From RPRC01 sp034933285 (GTDB lineage: Bacteria > Desulfobacterota > Desulfuromonadia > Geobacterales > Geobacteraceae), in the NCBI GenBank assembly GCA_034933285.1, contig JAYFNT010000020.1:62001-126000 (forward strand): DNA of 64,000 nt. Reading direction: 5' to 3'. The notes under the pieces were generated by a model. The model had not been told where the DNA came from. It saw nothing but the letters and a program-made list of their open reading frames with translations, and did no database searches. Below are positions 33,106-42,400 of this stretch, piece by piece. The first letter of the stretch is position 1; each line of letters begins with the position of its first letter. Position numbers and translations under genes: made by a program.

Positions 33106-33777
33106 TTGAATATCAGGATGAAGAATCTTTATGAGAAGCTTGGCAACAGCCGGAAAATCGTCGACCTGGGATGCGGAAACAACCCTGTTCAGGGGGCCTC
33201 AACAGCGGTCGATTGCCATTTGGAGCCCAATGAAAGGGCTGTGGGACATGGCGCCCACATCGATATCGGTGCATTCGCGAAAAAGGGAATTCGGTTCGTT
33301 AACCAAAGGATAGACTTGCCGTTGCCTTTCGCTGACCGCGAGTTCGATTTTGCGTTCAGTTCGCACGCGTTCGAGCACCTTGACGATCCGGCAACGGCAT
33401 GCCGGGAAATGATGCGCATAGCCAAGAGTGGTGCGATAATTACTCCTTCAGTATTTGCTGAGATCGCCTTTGGCCGGCATTACCACAAATGGCTGGTCAT
33501 GGACCGTCTAAACACACTGTTCTTTTTTCCCAAAAGGGACGAGGAAGATTGTCCCTTCGGGGAGCATCCCGAGTGGGACCCCACAAGAGGGTGGTTTGCA
33601 AGCCATAGCACCAATCCCTTTGATATCTTCCTGAATGACGGTGACTGGTATGGCGAAAGAGAAGGACTGGTCTTCGACACCTTCAGAAAAAGACTGCGTA
33701 AGCATTGGTATGATCGAAGCGTCGTCTCGGAAGTAATTTTCATATGGGAAGAAAACTTCAACTTTTTGGTGCTGTAG
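33106..33777 (+). CDS. Class I SAM methyltransferase
   Basis: The 223-residue methyltransferase has a clear SAM loop (KIVDLGCGNNPVQGA, near residues 18-32) and the late FDFAFSSHAFEHLDDPATA motif. The C-terminal 80 residues include an unusual FFFPKRDEEDCPFGEHPEWD stretch without a name. Translation begins 3 nt after the previous stop codon at a TTG with GGCGGGG upstream, or at ATG 33118. Its place between glycosyltransferases suggests it methylates a sugar. Confidence 0.8.
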   Translation: MNIRMKNLYEKLGNSRKIVDLGCGNNPVQGASTAVDCHLEPNERAVGHGAHIDIGAFAKKGIRFVNQRIDLPLPFADREFDFAFSSHAFEHLDDPATACREMMRIAKSGAIITPSVFAEIAFGRHYHKWLVMDRLNTLFFFPKRDEEDCPFGEHPEWDPTRGWFASHSTNPFDIFLNDGDWYGEREGLVFDTFRKRLRKHWYDRSVVSEVIFIWEENFNFLVL

Positions 33778-33795
33778 CAATAAAGGAAAAATCAT

Positions 33796-34914
33796 ATGAC
33801 CACTAATCCGAAGGTTTCTGTCATCCTTCCTACATACAACGACATAGACTATCTTCCCCATGCGATTGAGAGCATGATGCGCCAGACAATGCCTGACTTC
33901 GAGTTGATCATAATCAATGACGGCTCTACCGACGGCACCGAAACATACCTAAAAAACCTGGTAGACCCTCGTATCAGTGTAATTTCACAGGAAAACCGCC
34001 GATTGCCTGCCAGCCTTAATGTCGGAATACAAGCTGCCTCCTGTGAACTGGTAACATGGATATCTTCAGACAATTACTGCGCCCCCTATTTTCTGGAGGC
34101 ATTTCTGAACGCATTCGCAAAATACCCGTCAACGTCTTTCGCCTGCTCCGCCTTTGCTTGGATTGACAACTCGAATAATATCATCTCCGTGACGCGCAAT
34201 CAGAATACATCCCCAGCGTTTCTCCTGACCGCAAATCCCGGTCTTGCCTCATTCATGTACCGCAAAAGCTGTCATGACACCGTGGGATGGTATGATCAGG
34301 ACCTGGAGGGCGCCGAAGACTGGGACATGTGGCTGAGAATCTCCGAAACCGGGAATATCCTGTATCTTGAGGAAATATTATATTACTACCGAACCCATGA
34401 CAGGAGCATGACAGCGACAATTCCGGAACGGATCAGGTCGTCATGCCAGAAGGCCTTCACTAAAGGATTGATGCGGAGAGAGAACATCATTTCCGTAAAA
34501 AAAGAGTATTGCATCAAAGAATGCAGTCGGACAGAAGAGGCAATGCTCATGGCGCACATGGGATCGAGATTTCTTAAATCCCCTTTTGAGGCAAGTGAAT
34601 ACGCTTTTACTCTCTTGGATGAAGCAAAGGATATCATTCCAGACAATAGATGCATCTACTACAATCTACTCGTCTCAGCCCTTAGAACAAACAGGATGGA
34701 AGTCGCATTTAATACGGCTCAAAGCTTCGCATCAACGGATCCAGGATTTAAAACATTATGCGATATCATAGCATCGGGAAACCGGGATGCTATTGATCAG
34801 TTATTATCGCAATTGCCTATAATGGATATTTCATTGACTGCAGAGTTGCTGTCAAAACAGATGGGGGCCTTTAAATACTCTTTCACTGCTAACAGGCCCG
34901 CACCGAAATGTTGA
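33796..34914 (+). CDS. GT2 glycosyltransferase with helical C-terminus
   Basis: The 372-residue protein has a GT-A fold family 2 domain in residues 1-230: VSVILPTYNDIDYLPHAIES, LIIINDGSTDGTETYL, a WISSDNY site in place of the usual DxD, and AEDWDMWLRI as the acceptor-base ED motif. Residues 240-372 are helical and TPR-like without a clear name. It is the third gene of the island and starts 18 nt after the methyltransferase. The sugar is unknown. Confidence 0.85.
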   Translation: MTTNPKVSVILPTYNDIDYLPHAIESMMRQTMPDFELIIINDGSTDGTETYLKNLVDPRISVISQENRRLPASLNVGIQAASCELVTWISSDNYCAPYFLEAFLNAFAKYPSTSFACSAFAWIDNSNNIISVTRNQNTSPAFLLTANPGLASFMYRKSCHDTVGWYDQDLEGAEDWDMWLRISETGNILYLEEILYYYRTHDRSMTATIPERIRSSCQKAFTKGLMRRENIISVKKEYCIKECSRTEEAMLMAHMGSRFLKSPFEASEYAFTLLDEAKDIIPDNRCIYYNLLVSALRTNRMEVAFNTAQSFASTDPGFKTLCDIIASGNRDAIDQLLSQLPIMDISLTAELLSKQMGAFKYSFTANRPAPKC

Positions 34915-34958
34915 ATTAGCGATTGTCATATCAAATTGAATTATCGAGAGACCAGAAT

Positions 34959-37900
34959 ATGAAAGAACCTGGAAGAAATTATTCGTGCTGTGACAGGTTG
35001 CCAACCTCTGTCCATTTCCTGCTGAACGACAAGTGCAATGCCAAATGTGTATTTTGTGGGGGGGATTATTTCAAAAGCACCAGCGGCAAATCGATCAACC
35101 TGGAAAAATTCACGCGGATTGCGGAGAACATCCATCTTCAGCATTTCCGCACCATTTGCCTGGCAGGCGCGGGAGACCCTCTTCTTAGCCCCGATTTCAT
35201 GAACATAGTACACCATACGAATGAGCATTATCCGAACATCAGCATCATGGTCACCACCAACGGCATAGCACTCAGTCCTGAACTGTCCGCACAGATCATG
35301 GCATCGAAGGTCATGATGGTCAACATTTCCATCAATGCGGCAAGCAGGCAGACATACAAACGACTGATGCAGGTTGACCAGTTCGACCGGGTCTGCGCCA
35401 ATGCGGCAGCATTCATTCGTGAAAGGGATGCGGCTGGAAAGCAGACCCTTCTTCAGCTATCCTGCGCCATCAGCAGGATCAACATAGATGAACTGCCCGA
35501 GCTCGTCGAGGTGGCCCGCCGCTCAGGAGTGCGCCACATCAACGTCATGTATTGCCGTTTCTACCCGCACTCGATCCGGAATCTGAACATCGATTCCCCG
35601 GAATACCTTCTCCATGACCAGGAATCCCTCTTCTTTCACCAGGAACTTTCGGATAGGAAGGTCATTGAAGCAAAGGCTCTCGCCGACCGCTACGGAATCG
35701 TTTTTACCCATGAGCCGCTTTTCCGGGAAAAAGGTCAGCCAAAAAAATGCATTTGGACCGAAACGGAAATTCTTGTAGGTTTCGATGGCGAAGTCTACCC
35801 ATGCGGGGGTGGCGAAGTTCACTTCAAGAGAAAGGTTGAGTCCGGCATTTACGACTTCGGAAATGCGCTCAGCCAGACGATCGAGGATTTCTGGAATAAC
35901 GATGCCTATCGCAAACTCCGCGTCTCCTGCCGCCGAACAGGCGAAAGCCCTATAATCGAGTGCCGTTACTGCGCGAACCTGATGCGGCACGACGATATAC
36001 GTTCCCATATCATGGACTGGGAAGGCTTTGAGGAGGACGCAAAGGATTCGGCTCCCTGTTCATGCGGTACCTCGACCCGGAAGCCGCTGGTTTCAGTCAT
36101 CGTCCCCACCTTCAATCGGCCGGATATGCTTGCAGACACCTTGAAGAGCATTCTTGCCCAGACCTACCCGTCTATCGAGATTGTGGTGGTAAACGATGCT
36201 GGGTGCGACGTGGAAAAGCTCGTGAAAGAGGTCGTCCCCAATGCCATCTATGTCGCCCATCCGCATAACAGAGGACTTGCGGCAGCGCGAAATACCGGAA
36301 TCAATCATGCCACCGGCAAATACATAGCGTACCTGGACGACGACGATATTTTTTATCCGGAGCACATAGCATCACTGGTAAAGTTTCTGGAAAACAGTGA
36401 CTACAGGGTTGCCTATTCCGATGCCCATCGTGCACTCCAGCACAAAGACGGAGACAGGTTCGTTACGGTAAAACGCGAAGTTCTCTATTCACGGGAGTTT
36501 GACTACGATGCGATACTGGTGGACAACTTCATACCGGTCCTCTGCGTCATGCACGAGAAGGAATGCCTTGCAAACTGCGGCATGTTCGATGAATCCTTGC
36601 CGCGTCACGAAGACTGGGACTTCTGGATCAGAATGTCGCGCCATGAGCGCTTTGCCCACCTGCCGACAGTGACCTGTGAATTCACCTATCGACCCTCGGG
36701 TTCAGGCATGACCAGCGAAACCCTGCCGCTCTTCATCAGGACTTACCAGGCAATTTACCGCAAATACTCGGAACATGTCTCTGGCAAACCGATGCTCCGG
36801 GACCGACAACTCGAAACCCTGTTCAACGCCAATTTCCGGGCATATCAGTTCATGAGCCAAAAGATCAAGCCTTTCCTTGGCGAAAAAGCCATCTCTGACG
36901 AGCTGATATCCTGCCTCAGTTCATGCGGCGCCACAATTCCGCAGATCAAGTCCGCCTTTTTCTGGCAGAAGGCGCTTGCCATGGGAGACAGCCAGGCGAT
37001 GCCGCTCCTCGAAATGGCGCTTGCCGCAGATGCCGAAAATCACCCTGCGAGGATCGCCCTTTTTGAATCATACATCCGCGGCGGACAGTCAACCAAGGCG
37101 CTCAGGCAGATGGAGCAGCTCGTCAGGGCAAAACCGTCTGAACGGAACTTTTCCGACGCTCGCAATGCTCTTCTCAAGAGCATTGAGAACCACGCCACTC
37201 AGGGCAAAGAGACCAGTTTGTCATCCGGGCAGGGGCACGAAGATACCGGCAATAAGCCCCAGCTACGCGGTGCTTCAGCAGGCCAGGAGTGCAGCGTCTC
37301 CATAATCATTCCCCTATTCAACCAGGTTGTCTACACGAGACAATGCCTTGAAGCACTCGCAAGGAACACGCGAAGAACATTGAGCTATGAATTGATACTG
37401 GTTGACAACGGGTCTTCAGACGGGACAGCCGACATGCTGAAATCTCTGGGCAGCACTGTCAAGATTATTTCCAACCCCCACAATGCGGGTTTCGCCAAGG
37501 GATGCAACCAGGGAGCAGCCCAGGCGACAGGAAGACACCTCGTCTTTCTGAACAACGACACAATCCCCCAACCCGGGTGGCTCGAAGCATTGGTGAATGC
37601 CGCGAATCTCACAGGCGCCGATATCTGCGGCTCAAAACTTCTCTATCCGGACGGCAAGGTTCAGCATGCCGGCATCGCCTTCAACGAACGCGGCATAGGC
37701 TACCATATCTTCAAGTTTTTTGCCGCTGACCACAAGGCGGTAAACAGCATGCGCCCGATGAGAGGCGTTACGGGGGCCTGCATGCTCATTACGAAAAAAC
37801 TTTTCCGGGAACTGAAAGGGTTCGACGAATGTTTCATAAACGGGTTCGAGGATGTTGACCTCTGCCTGAGGGCAGGCGAACTGAACAGGAAAATCATGTA

Positions 37901-38315
37901 CGTTCCGGAAAGCGTTCTCATCCATTTCGAAGAAAGAAGTGAAGGCCGCAAAACACATGACGAAATAAACATGCAGTTGTTCATGAGTCGTTGGGGCGGC
38001 CGGGTTTCCTGCGACGACATCGAATATTACCGTGAAGCTGGCTATGTCAAACAACAAGATGGCAAGGGGAATACCGTTATCGCCCCTGATCCTGATACGG
38101 GCGGGAAAGTCGTCTCAGCCCGCTCTCACGGCGTGGATTCCGATCTGCTTAGTCGACAGTGCAGCGCGTTCCGGCAGGATCCTGACAACAGGGAGAATAC
38201 GTATGAGTTGATAACATCTCTGGAAATAGCGGGATTTGAGGATGAGGCACAGAGGATCAAGTCGGTGTACCTCAGCAGGAATCCGTGTGATACCGCTGTG
38301 ACACGCCTTCAGTAA
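34959..38315 (+). CDS. Radical SAM-GT2-GT2 fusion enzyme
   Basis: This 1118-residue fusion begins with a radical SAM domain whose cluster motif CNAKCVFC gives Cys26, Cys30 and Cys33. It is followed by the expected barrel strands (TICLAGAGDPLLSPDF; SIMVTTNGIAL; VNISINAASRQTYKRLM). A cysteine-rich SPASM-like end (GEVYPCGGGEVHF; ECRYCANLM) runs to about residue 350. A GT2 domain starts near 375 (VSVIVPTFNRPDMLADTL; DDDD at 460-463). After a helical spacer a second GT2 starts near 778 (CSVSIIIPLFNQ; FLNNDTIPQPGW; GFEDVDLCLRAGE). The ATG at 34959 has GAGAG upstream; a TTG 12 codons earlier lacks a ribosome site. I know no named family with this order of domains. Role in glycan modification is inferred from position. 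Confidence 0.8.
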   Translation: MKEPGRNYSCCDRLPTSVHFLLNDKCNAKCVFCGGDYFKSTSGKSINLEKFTRIAENIHLQHFRTICLAGAGDPLLSPDFMNIVHHTNEHYPNISIMVTTNGIALSPELSAQIMASKVMMVNISINAASRQTYKRLMQVDQFDRVCANAAAFIRERDAAGKQTLLQLSCAISRINIDELPELVEVARRSGVRHINVMYCRFYPHSIRNLNIDSPEYLLHDQESLFFHQELSDRKVIEAKALADRYGIVFTHEPLFREKGQPKKCIWTETEILVGFDGEVYPCGGGEVHFKRKVESGIYDFGNALSQTIEDFWNNDAYRKLRVSCRRTGESPIIECRYCANLMRHDDIRSHIMDWEGFEEDAKDSAPCSCGTSTRKPLVSVIVPTFNRPDMLADTLKSILAQTYPSIEIVVVNDAGCDVEKLVKEVVPNAIYVAHPHNRGLAAARNTGINHATGKYIAYLDDDDIFYPEHIASLVKFLENSDYRVAYSDAHRALQHKDGDRFVTVKREVLYSREFDYDAILVDNFIPVLCVMHEKECLANCGMFDESLPRHEDWDFWIRMSRHERFAHLPTVTCEFTYRPSGSGMTSETLPLFIRTYQAIYRKYSEHVSGKPMLRDRQLETLFNANFRAYQFMSQKIKPFLGEKAISDELISCLSSCGATIPQIKSAFFWQKALAMGDSQAMPLLEMALAADAENHPARIALFESYIRGGQSTKALRQMEQLVRAKPSERNFSDARNALLKSIENHATQGKETSLSSGQGHEDTGNKPQLRGASAGQECSVSIIIPLFNQVVYTRQCLEALARNTRRTLSYELILVDNGSSDGTADMLKSLGSTVKIISNPHNAGFAKGCNQGAAQATGRHLVFLNNDTIPQPGWLEALVNAANLTGADICGSKLLYPDGKVQHAGIAFNERGIGYHIFKFFAADHKAVNSMRPMRGVTGACMLITKKLFRELKGFDECFINGFEDVDLCLRAGELNRKIMYVPESVLIHFEERSEGRKTHDEINMQLFMSRWGGRVSCDDIEYYREAGYVKQQDGKGNTVIAPDPDTGGKVVSARSHGVDSDLLSRQCSAFRQDPDNRENTYELITSLEIAGFEDEAQRIKSVYLSRNPCDTAVTRLQ

Positions 38316-38373
38316 ACGTGCAAGTTCAAAAGTCAGTATCAACAACAAAACCTGCCGAATCACGGGAGAAAAT

Positions 38374-39453
38374 ATGAATGCTAACGACTACCACAACAAC
38401 AAGTCCGATAATCTTGATGACAGGTATGGGCGTATCCGTGTAAAACTCAAAACTATGGACGTTGATGAGGCAATCGCAGTGATCGAGGAATTTCTCATGA
38501 TTGCCCCCGAGTACGCCGAAGCCCACAATGATCTTGGGGTGATATACTATGGCAAAGGCGACAAACTGCAGACGCTCGGACACTATGAAAAAGCGGTTCG
38601 CCTATGCCCCGGCAATGCCACCTTTGCAAAAAATCTCGCAAGCTTCTATTTCGTCGAAATGGGCTGGGTCGACGAAGCCACTAGGATATATACCGATATC
38701 ATGAGGCTTAACCCTGATGACATAGAAACATTGGCAGCCATGGGGATCATCGCCAAGACCACCAACCGCCTGGAAGAAGCCGGCATCTTCTTCAACAGGA
38801 TACTTGAACTCGAACCTTGGAACGAAGAGGCGCGCCAGGCGTTCCAATCCGTCTCCTCCAGCTCTATTCCTGATATTGAGCCACACTGTTCGCCTTCTAC
38901 AGAAACGCGGAAGGACTCAGACCTCGACACCATCATGGCCGATCTCCGCAATGTCATCTCGCATCTCGAAGAGGCCCGGACACCGTACCAGAAAGCTTGC
39001 GACCTTGCAGAAAACGGGCAGCCGGAAGATGCCATAGCCACTCTCCTGGACATTATTGACCTGGAACCGGACAAGGGACTCATCCATAACGACCTCGGAG
39101 TCCTGTATCTGCGAACGGGCGCCATGGATGAGTCGCTGAAGCACCACGAAGCTGCCCTGTCGTTCTCCCCTTCGAACTCGGTCTTCAGAAAGAACCTGGC
39201 GAATCTCTACTTTACCATCGGAAGAACCGATGACGCTGTGGAAATATTTACAGGACTCCTGAGGGAGAACCCGAATGATACTGAAACGCTGGGCTCGCTG
39301 GCCATCATCTGCTCGTCATTGAATCGCCGCGAGGAAGCCTGCATATTCCTGCGGAAAATCTCAGAACTGGAACCGGACAACGTCGATGCACGACGCCTGC
39401 TTGACGAACTGCAGCCCTCTGGAAATCAAGGTTTTTTTTTAACAAGCCACTAG
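38374..39453 (+). CDS. TPR repeat protein (possible N-terminal part of a longer fusion)
   Basis: The 359-residue protein is made almost wholly of TPR-type helical pairs in two blocks, residues about 25-150 and 205-350 (AHNDLGVIYYGKGDKLQTLG, IHNDLGVLYLRTGAMDESLK, NDTETLGSLAIICSSLNRRE). GGGAG precedes the ATG. The frame ends in GNQGFFLTSH within and just after a run of nine T bases (39432-39440). Reading one base back at this run leads directly into the following four-GT2 reading frame, which lacks its own start codon. It may therefore be the first part of an approximately 1900-residue protein. Confidence 0.8.
   Translation: MNANDYHNNKSDNLDDRYGRIRVKLKTMDVDEAIAVIEEFLMIAPEYAEAHNDLGVIYYGKGDKLQTLGHYEKAVRLCPGNATFAKNLASFYFVEMGWVDEATRIYTDIMRLNPDDIETLAAMGIIAKTTNRLEEAGIFFNRILELEPWNEEARQAFQSVSSSSIPDIEPHCSPSTETRKDSDLDTIMADLRNVISHLEEARTPYQKACDLAENGQPEDAIATLLDIIDLEPDKGLIHNDLGVLYLRTGAMDESLKHHEAALSFSPSNSVFRKNLANLYFTIGRTDDAVEIFTGLLRENPNDTETLGSLAIICSSLNRREEACIFLRKISELEPDNVDARRLLDELQPSGNQGFFLTSH
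39432..39440 (+). other. T9 slippery run joining two reading frames
   Basis: Nine T bases sit four codons before the end of the TPR frame. A one-base addition (T10), or a -1 shift on the run, joins TPR to the next frame without any stop codon; deletion of one T gives an immediate TAA. This is directly read from the sequence. Whether it is programmed slippage, a real mutation or a sequencing error cannot be decided here. Confidence 0.7.
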
Positions 39454-39455
39454 GA

Positions 39456-42400
39456 AAATGCACCGGAACCGATCAGGCATGCTCACCTCCGATCGAGTCG
39501 CCGACGGTTTCGATCATAATCCCTGTTTTCAACCAGGTAGATTTTACCCGAAACTGTATCGATTCAATCATTCTCACACCACCTGAAGAGACATTCGAAA
39601 TCCTGGTGGTGGATGACGCATCAACCGACTCGACCCAGGACCTGCTGGGAGAATTGACGAAAAAGAACCCTGCTGTCCGATCAATACGCAATGAAACCAC
39701 CTCGGGCTTTGCCGCGGCCTGCAACCTTGGCGCCAAGTCAGCCAGCGGCAAGTACCTCCTTTTTCTCAACAACGACACGAAAGTATGCCCCGGCTGGTTC
39801 GGACCGCTCCTGGAAGTTCTCGCTTCCGATCCATCCGTGGGCATTGTCGCTCCAAAGCTGATTTTTCCGGACAACTCGATACAGCACTGCGGCAAGGTGT
39901 GGAAAGACCCTCGCGAACCTCATTCCCAGCCACATCACATATACTACCGCATGCCCGCGGATCTACCCGCTGCGAACAGGAGTCGGGAGTACCAGATGCT
40001 CACCGGCGCATGCATCCTGTTGAGGCGCGAGGAATTCCTGTCATTGGGCGGTTTTGACGAAAAGTACGAGAATGGATGGGAAGACGATGACCTGTGTTAC
40101 GCCTACCGCGCAGCAGGAAAAAAATCGTACTACTGTTCGCAAAGCACGGTAATTCATTACCAGGGCAAGACGCTCCGGGAAAAGGCCGTGCTTCTTGAAA
40201 AGCGGGAACCATCCCTGCCGTCCGACCCGGATGCCCATGCCAGGCTTGACGATGAGCTTGCAGCAACGCGAAAACGGTTCGACCGGAATCGCTCCAGGTT
40301 CTTCGAAAAGTGGGGCAAAGAGATTATACGCGATGATGTCGATTTTTACCGGCAAGACGGCTTCGAGAATGGAGCCGTCTCCAGCGATATCCACCCTGTA
40401 TCGAGGCCGGGAGCATCGATAATCATAGTCACATACAACTCTGCATCAACTATCATACCATGCCTGGAAAGCGTGCAACTCCATTGCAGTTCCGGCGATG
40501 AAATAGTCGTAGTCGACAACGCTTCGCGCGATGAAACCGTGAAAACGGTTGAACGTCTTGCAGCATCCGATAGACGTGTCAGCATCATCCGCAACAAAGA
40601 AAATTGCGGTTTCACGGCGGCAACTAACCTGGGCATAATTGCATCTTCCCTGCCTCTCATCATAATGCTCAACCCGGACACTGTGGTTCCGTCCGGCTGG
40701 ATCGAAGGCCTTGCACAACACCTGCTGGAACCATCAGTCGCCGCTGTCGGTCCGATTTCCAACTTTGTGGCAGGCCTGCAGAAAGAGGAATTGCACCGTC
40801 GTGCAGCGATACCTCCCAGATTGACGGTAGAAGATGCCTCGGCGCTGTTCCGCACCTGGAATCGCGGCGCATCCGTGGAAACTAGGCTTCTTATCGGTTT
40901 CTGCCTCATGGTGCGCCGTGACATCCTGGATACAGTCGGCCTGCTGGACGAGCAGTTGTTTCTCGGCAATGATGATCTGGAGCTTTCCTGGAGGTTGCGG
41001 CAGAAAGGATACCGGCTGCTGGTGGCAACCGATACCTTTGTCTATCATGCAGGGCAAAAAAGTTTCGAGTCGGAAAAACGGTCCGCGACCGATGCACTCG
41101 TCCAGGAAAGCACGAACCGGCTCTTCGAAAAGCTGGAAAACCACTACGGCCACGGGCAGGTCCCTCCTCCTGAAGAGCTGTGGGGTATTTCCTGGTTCCG
41201 GCCCAGTGCACGCCGCAGTTCGGTCCGTGAAGAAACCGTATCCGCACTGGTCCAGACCGGAGAACACGACAATCGTCTGGTTTCCATAATAATCCTGACT
41301 TTCAATCAGCTCGAACATACCCGGCGTTGCCTCGAAAGCATCGAAAAACACACCCCCATGCCTTTCGAGCTGGTTCTCGTCGATAACGGTTCGAACGACG
41401 GAACTGTTGACTGGCTTAAAGAACAGGTACGACAGCACCCTCAATGGAAGCTTATCGCCAACGACCGGAACATGGGTTTTTCCGGCGGCTGCAACCAGGG
41501 CATCAAGGCATCAAGTGGAAACTTCGTAATGCTGCTCAACAACGATGTGATAGTTACCGACGGATGGCTCACAGGCTTGCTCGAATGCCTTGATTCATCC
41601 CCTGGAACGGGAACCGTGGGACCGATGACCAACAACATCAGCGGTATCCAGAAGGTGGATGGAGCGCCATATGATGATCTTTCCGAGCTGGATTCCTTTT
41701 CCGCCGATTTCAGGATCCGGAACCGCCACCGAAGAATTCCACACCGCCGGATAGTAGGATTCTGCATGCTGTTTCGAAGGGGGCTTGCAGATGCCATCGG
41801 TCTTCTGGACGAAAGTTTCGGCTCCGGCAACTTCGAGGATGACGACTTCTGTCTGCGAGCCGAAATCGCAGGATACAGGAACATGATCGCTGCCGATGTC
41901 TTCATCCATCACGTGGGAAGCGCCTCATTTGCCGGCAACAACATGGATTTCTCCGCAGCCATGGCAAACAACGGAAAATTGTTCCTGGAAAAATGGAGCC
42001 GCCCGGTAACGGACAGAAATGAAAGTTGCAGGATAGTAACCCTGAAGACGCTTGAAAAAGCCGATATGCTTCACCAGCGCGGTGAGCATGACAAAATGGT
42101 GGAATGCATCCTACAGGAAGGGATCAGGTCGGTTCCGGATGAAGAGAGGTTCTACCATGCTCTTGCCGAATACTTTCTTGACCTGGCCAGATACCAGGAT
42201 GCCCTTGATACCCTTGAGGAGATTCCCCTGGTTGTTTCACGGGAGAAACATCTCGTGCTGACCGGAAAGGCACATCTCGGTCTCGATTCAGTCGATGGTG
42301 CGGTCCGATGTGCAGAGGAAGCCCTCCAGTTGAATGCCGTCCACGCTCCAGCACTGTGCCTGCTTGGCAGCGCAGCCAAAGAACAGGGAAAACATGCACA

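Noticed and set aside
39458..39590. A frame starting at ATG 39458 as the start of the four-GT2 gene
   Set aside because: This frame encodes no GT2 sequence and ends at TGA after about 43 codons. It could matter only if there is an indel before about 39495, so I kept it as an alternative rather than a gene.
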